DNA of 61,071 nucleotides from DATAEE01 sp036257535. GTDB lineage: Bacteria > Acidobacteriota > Vicinamibacteria > Vicinamibacterales > 2-12-FULL-66-21. Shown here piece by piece: positions 59,172 through 61,071 of this stretch. How positions within the stretch are numbered: the first letter of the stretch is position 1; the number at the start of each line of letters is the position of its first letter. The DNA lies in NCBI GenBank assembly GCA_036257535.1, contig DATAFJ010000255.1:1-61071 (forward strand), written 5' to 3'. A program made the position numbers and the translations under genes. Below the pieces are notes generated by a model. It was not told the DNA's origin and did not search any database. It was given only the letters and a program-made list of their open reading frames with translations.

Positions 59172-60034
59172 AGCGATTGATCGTTCTGGGCATCATCGTT
59201 CTGTCGGGTGCCGCCGGCATCGCCCGCATGCAGCAGCCGCCGCCTCAGCCGACCGAGATCGAAGTTCAGAAGCTCAAGGACAACCTCTACATCCTGAAGA
59301 ACGGCGGCGGCAACACGGCGGCCTTCATCACCGAAAAGGGCGTCGTCGTTGTCGATACCAAGAACCCGGGCTGGGGCCCGCGCATCCTCGATTCGATCAA
59401 GTCGTTCACCGACAAGCCTGTGACGATGATCGTCAATACGCACACGCACGGCGATCACGTGGGGAGCAACGAGGCGTTTCCGCCGACGGTCGAGATCGTG
59501 GCGCACGAGAACACGAAGGCGAACATGGACAAGATGCCCATGTTCCAGGGGGACAAGCAGGCGTTCCTGCCGAAGCGGACCTACAAGGATCGCCTCAGCC
59601 TGCTCGATGGACGCGACCGCGTCGATCTCTACTACTTCGGCGCGGGCCACACGAACGGCGACACGATCGTCACGTTCCCGTCGCTCAGGACCGCGCACCT
59701 CGGCGACCTGTTCGCGCGGCCCGCAACGCCGCTCATCGATACCAACAACGGCGGCAGCGGCGTCGAGTATCCGAAGACGCTCTCGAAGGTGGCCGCAGGG
59801 ATCAAGGACATTGACACAGTCATTCCTGGCCACAGCGACATCACGGACTGGAAGGCGGTGCAGGCTTACGCCGAGTTCAACGCCGATTTCCTGACGGCGG
59901 TAGAAGCGGCGAAGAAAGCGGGCAAGACGGCCGACGAGGCGGCTGCGACCATGCAGCTTCCGGACCGGTGGAAGGATTACGGGATGCAGCGGGCGAAGGA
60001 CAACGTCGCGAGGATCTACGCTGAGCTGAAGTAG
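59168..60034 (+). CDS. Secreted MBL-fold metallohydrolase
   Basis: A 288-residue protein from ATG 59168, within the stop of the HupE-like gene (ATGA) and preceded by GGAG. A signal peptide (MKRLIVLGIIVLSGAAG) leads to the subclass B-type MBL domain: MIVNTHTHGDHVGSNEAF (HxHxDH), the next His in FGAGHTNGDTIV, an Asp in AHLGDLFA and the last His in VIPGHSDITD. The closest relatives appear to be the group of exported MBL hydrolases with unknown substrate. Translational coupling to a metal-handling membrane protein suggests a zinc or nickel supply link, which is inference. Confidence 0.88.
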   Translation: MKRLIVLGIIVLSGAAGIARMQQPPPQPTEIEVQKLKDNLYILKNGGGNTAAFITEKGVVVVDTKNPGWGPRILDSIKSFTDKPVTMIVNTHTHGDHVGSNEAFPPTVEIVAHENTKANMDKMPMFQGDKQAFLPKRTYKDRLSLLDGRDRVDLYYFGAGHTNGDTIVTFPSLRTAHLGDLFARPATPLIDTNNGGSGVEYPKTLSKVAAGIKDIDTVIPGHSDITDWKAVQAYAEFNADFLTAVEAAKKAGKTADEAAATMQLPDRWKDYGMQRAKDNVARIYAELK

Positions 60035-60045
60035 GCCGGAGAGTC

Positions 60046-60573
60046 TCAGGCTCGCATCACGATACCGGATCGAACGATCTTTGCGGTCGTGACGATCTGT
60101 CCCGCGTGCCGCTGCGCGTGCTCGCCGGCGTGAAACAGCAGACCGCCGACCGTGGTCGGGAGCCCTGCCCGGCCGACCGCTCGTGCGTCTCCAAGCGTCG
60201 CGGGATCGGTGGCGCGCAGCTGGTCGACCGCGGCATTGAGCGTCGCGGCAACTCGATCGATTAGAGCGGCGAGCGGCGGACGCGGCGACGGCGGCGCTTT
60301 CTCCGCGTCACGCGCCGCCTTTTGCGCGTCGTTCAGGCGCTCGCCTCGTGCGGCGGTGCACAGGCGATCGGTCGCGCCCACGAGATGAATGAGATGAAAG
60401 CCGACCGACGCAGCCCCGCCGGGCGTTACCCAGACGTCATCGTCGCTGAATCCGCCGAGCGCATGTCTGACGTCTTCGATCGTCTGCAGTAACGCGTGCG
60501 CCGCCGGCTGAAGCGGCACCGGCACGCCAGGCACGGGCCCCTTCAACCACACTTCAGGCTCGTAACTCGACAC
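60046..60573 (-). CDS. DinB-family protein
   Basis: A 175-residue four-helix-bundle protein starting with GTG at 60573. VWLKGPVPGVPVPLQPAAHA and LLQTIEDVRHAL form helix 1, and histidines in FHLIHLVGATDRL and LLFHAGEHAQRHAGQI form the three-His metal site of DinB/YfiT proteins. Members are thiol-dependent transferases (bacillithiol or mycothiol type) or of unknown function. It converges with the MBL gene after 11 bases and is four bases past the MATE gene stop on the same strand. Confidence 0.82.
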   Translation of the reverse strand: MSSYEPEVWLKGPVPGVPVPLQPAAHALLQTIEDVRHALGGFSDDDVWVTPGGAASVGFHLIHLVGATDRLCTAARGERLNDAQKAARDAEKAPPSPRPPLAALIDRVAATLNAAVDQLRATDPATLGDARAVGRAGLPTTVGGLLFHAGEHAQRHAGQIVTTAKIVRSGIVMRA

Positions 60574-60577
60574 TGGG

Positions 60578-61071
60578 CTAGTGCTCCACCCGAATCGTCT
60601 TCCACCTTCCCTGATGGAATCGCGCGACCGACAACACGCAGCGCGTGAAGTGTCCGCACACGATGGCCATCCAGACGCCGGCCGGCGTGAGGCGGCCGGC
60701 AGCCTGCAGCGCAAAGCACAGGCCGAGTGGAATGCCGATCTGCGATACCAGCGTGATGGCGAGCGGGCTCCGCGTGTCGCCGGTTCCCTGCAGGCCACCG
60801 GTGTAAGTGAGGGCAACTGTAATGAAGAACCCCGACACGCTCAGGAATCGAAGAAGCTGCGTGCCGAGCGCCACGACGATTGGATCGACGAGGCCGAAAA
60901 GACCCAGCAGCACGTCGGGGATGGTCACGAAAAGGATGCCGACCGCCGCGGCAATCATGACCCCGTAGCGCGCCGCCACCTGCACGCCGCGCTCGGCACG
61001 ATCCGGATGGCCGGCGCCGAGATTCTGCCCCGCGACCGTCGCGGCCGCGCCCATCAGGCCGACCGACGTCC
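60578..61071 (-). CDS. MATE-family efflux transporter, C-terminal part only
   Basis: The frame is open to the right window edge. LMGAAATVAGQNLGAGHPDR is the signature between helices of the MATE/MOP family; GGLQGTGDTRSPLAITL is the repeat of it in the second half, and four hydrophobic helices follow to a short tail. It exports cations or drugs in exchange for Na+ or H+. The N-terminal half is outside the window. Confidence 0.88.
   Translation of the reverse strand, partial: TSVGLMGAAATVAGQNLGAGHPDRAERGVQVAARYGVMIAAAVGILFVTIPDVLLGLFGLVDPIVVALGTQLLRFLSVSGFFITVALTYTGGLQGTGDTRSPLAITLVSQIGIPLGLCFALQAAGRLTPAGVWMAIVCGHFTRCVLSVARFHQGRWKTIRVEH

Noticed and set aside
60551..60563. Further copy of the CTTCAGGCTCGT palindrome in the DinB-like gene
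   Set aside because: Only one arm is present, and the residues it encodes (EPEVWL) look native to the family, so the match is probably chance.
1..61071. CRISPR arrays, tRNA or rRNA genes, integrases, attachment sites
   Set aside because: Intergenic regions were inspected and none of these was seen; the heptamer and 9-base arrays lack the repeat-spacer form of CRISPR.

Overview
The window is a 61 kb, very GC-rich stretch of bacterial chromosome. Gene content and style (PEP-CTERM protein, Wzy/Wzx-type exopolysaccharide locus, DUF4139 protein, Mpo1-like protein, secreted M24 peptidase, HtrA with many PDZ domains, 3'-end-associated short repeats) fit an Acidobacteriota genome, perhaps Vicinamibacteria. 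That placement is an inference from gene content; no rRNA or marker gene is present. No tRNA, rRNA, CRISPR array or intact insertion sequence was seen.

Left part (1-10.9 kb). A leftward unit encodes a PEP-CTERM protein, a PqqD-like peptide-recognition protein, a lasso-type B2 transglutaminase-like peptidase and an asparagine-synthase-like enzyme cut by the window edge; its N-terminal nucleophile is Ser instead of Cys. Across a 283 bp divergent control region, a rightward unit encodes a small secreted Cna-B-like protein, a Wzc-type tyrosine autokinase, a Wzy/WaaL-type membrane protein and a HAD phosphatase. A 0.9 kb decayed island bordered by inverted copies of a TCCGCGNNN repeat separates it from a leftward NTP_transf_5 protein, a methyltransferase and a geranylgeranyl-reductase-family flavoprotein.

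Centre (10.9-37.2 kb). One co-directional leftward block of 25 genes, with no internal gap above 18 bp and many 4-base start/stop overlaps, encodes a degenerate sigma-54-type regulator, an outer-membrane barrel, a Wza-type export protein, twelve glycosyltransferases, seven methyltransferases (three FkbM type), a second Wzy-like protein, a Wzx-like flippase and a monotopic phosphoglycosyl transferase. Together with the Wzc and Wzy genes at the left this is a complete Wzx/Wzy-type exopolysaccharide assembly and export system predicted to make a long, heavily O-methylated glycan. No exosortase is visible; one would be expected outside the window because of the PEP-CTERM protein.

Right part (37.3-61 kb). 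Mostly housekeeping and accessory genes in short units: DUF4112 protein, fused alpha-beta 2-oxoacid dehydrogenase E1, GNAT acetyltransferase, cupin, DUF4139 protein, ECF sigma factor with an anti-sigma factor carrying a YCF48-like tail, HrpB helicase, PLP aminotransferase, secreted M24 peptidase, PPP-type phosphatase, a pseudo-protease/HtrA pair, two MBL-fold hydrolases flanking a HupE/UreJ-like protein, a DinB-like protein and the end of a MATE transporter. Two pseudogenes are clear: an NmrA/epimerase-like gene with a +1 frameshift whose start is overwritten by a heptamer array, and a class II photolyase remnant containing an inverted internal segment.

Four separate short-repeat families (heptamer arrays, TCCGCGNNN arrays, a GGTGTCAGGTACC hairpin and an ACGAGCCTTCAGGCTCGT palindrome) sit at gene ends or inside genes, in several cases supplying stop codons or protein termini. 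They are the most unusual sequence-level signal in the window.
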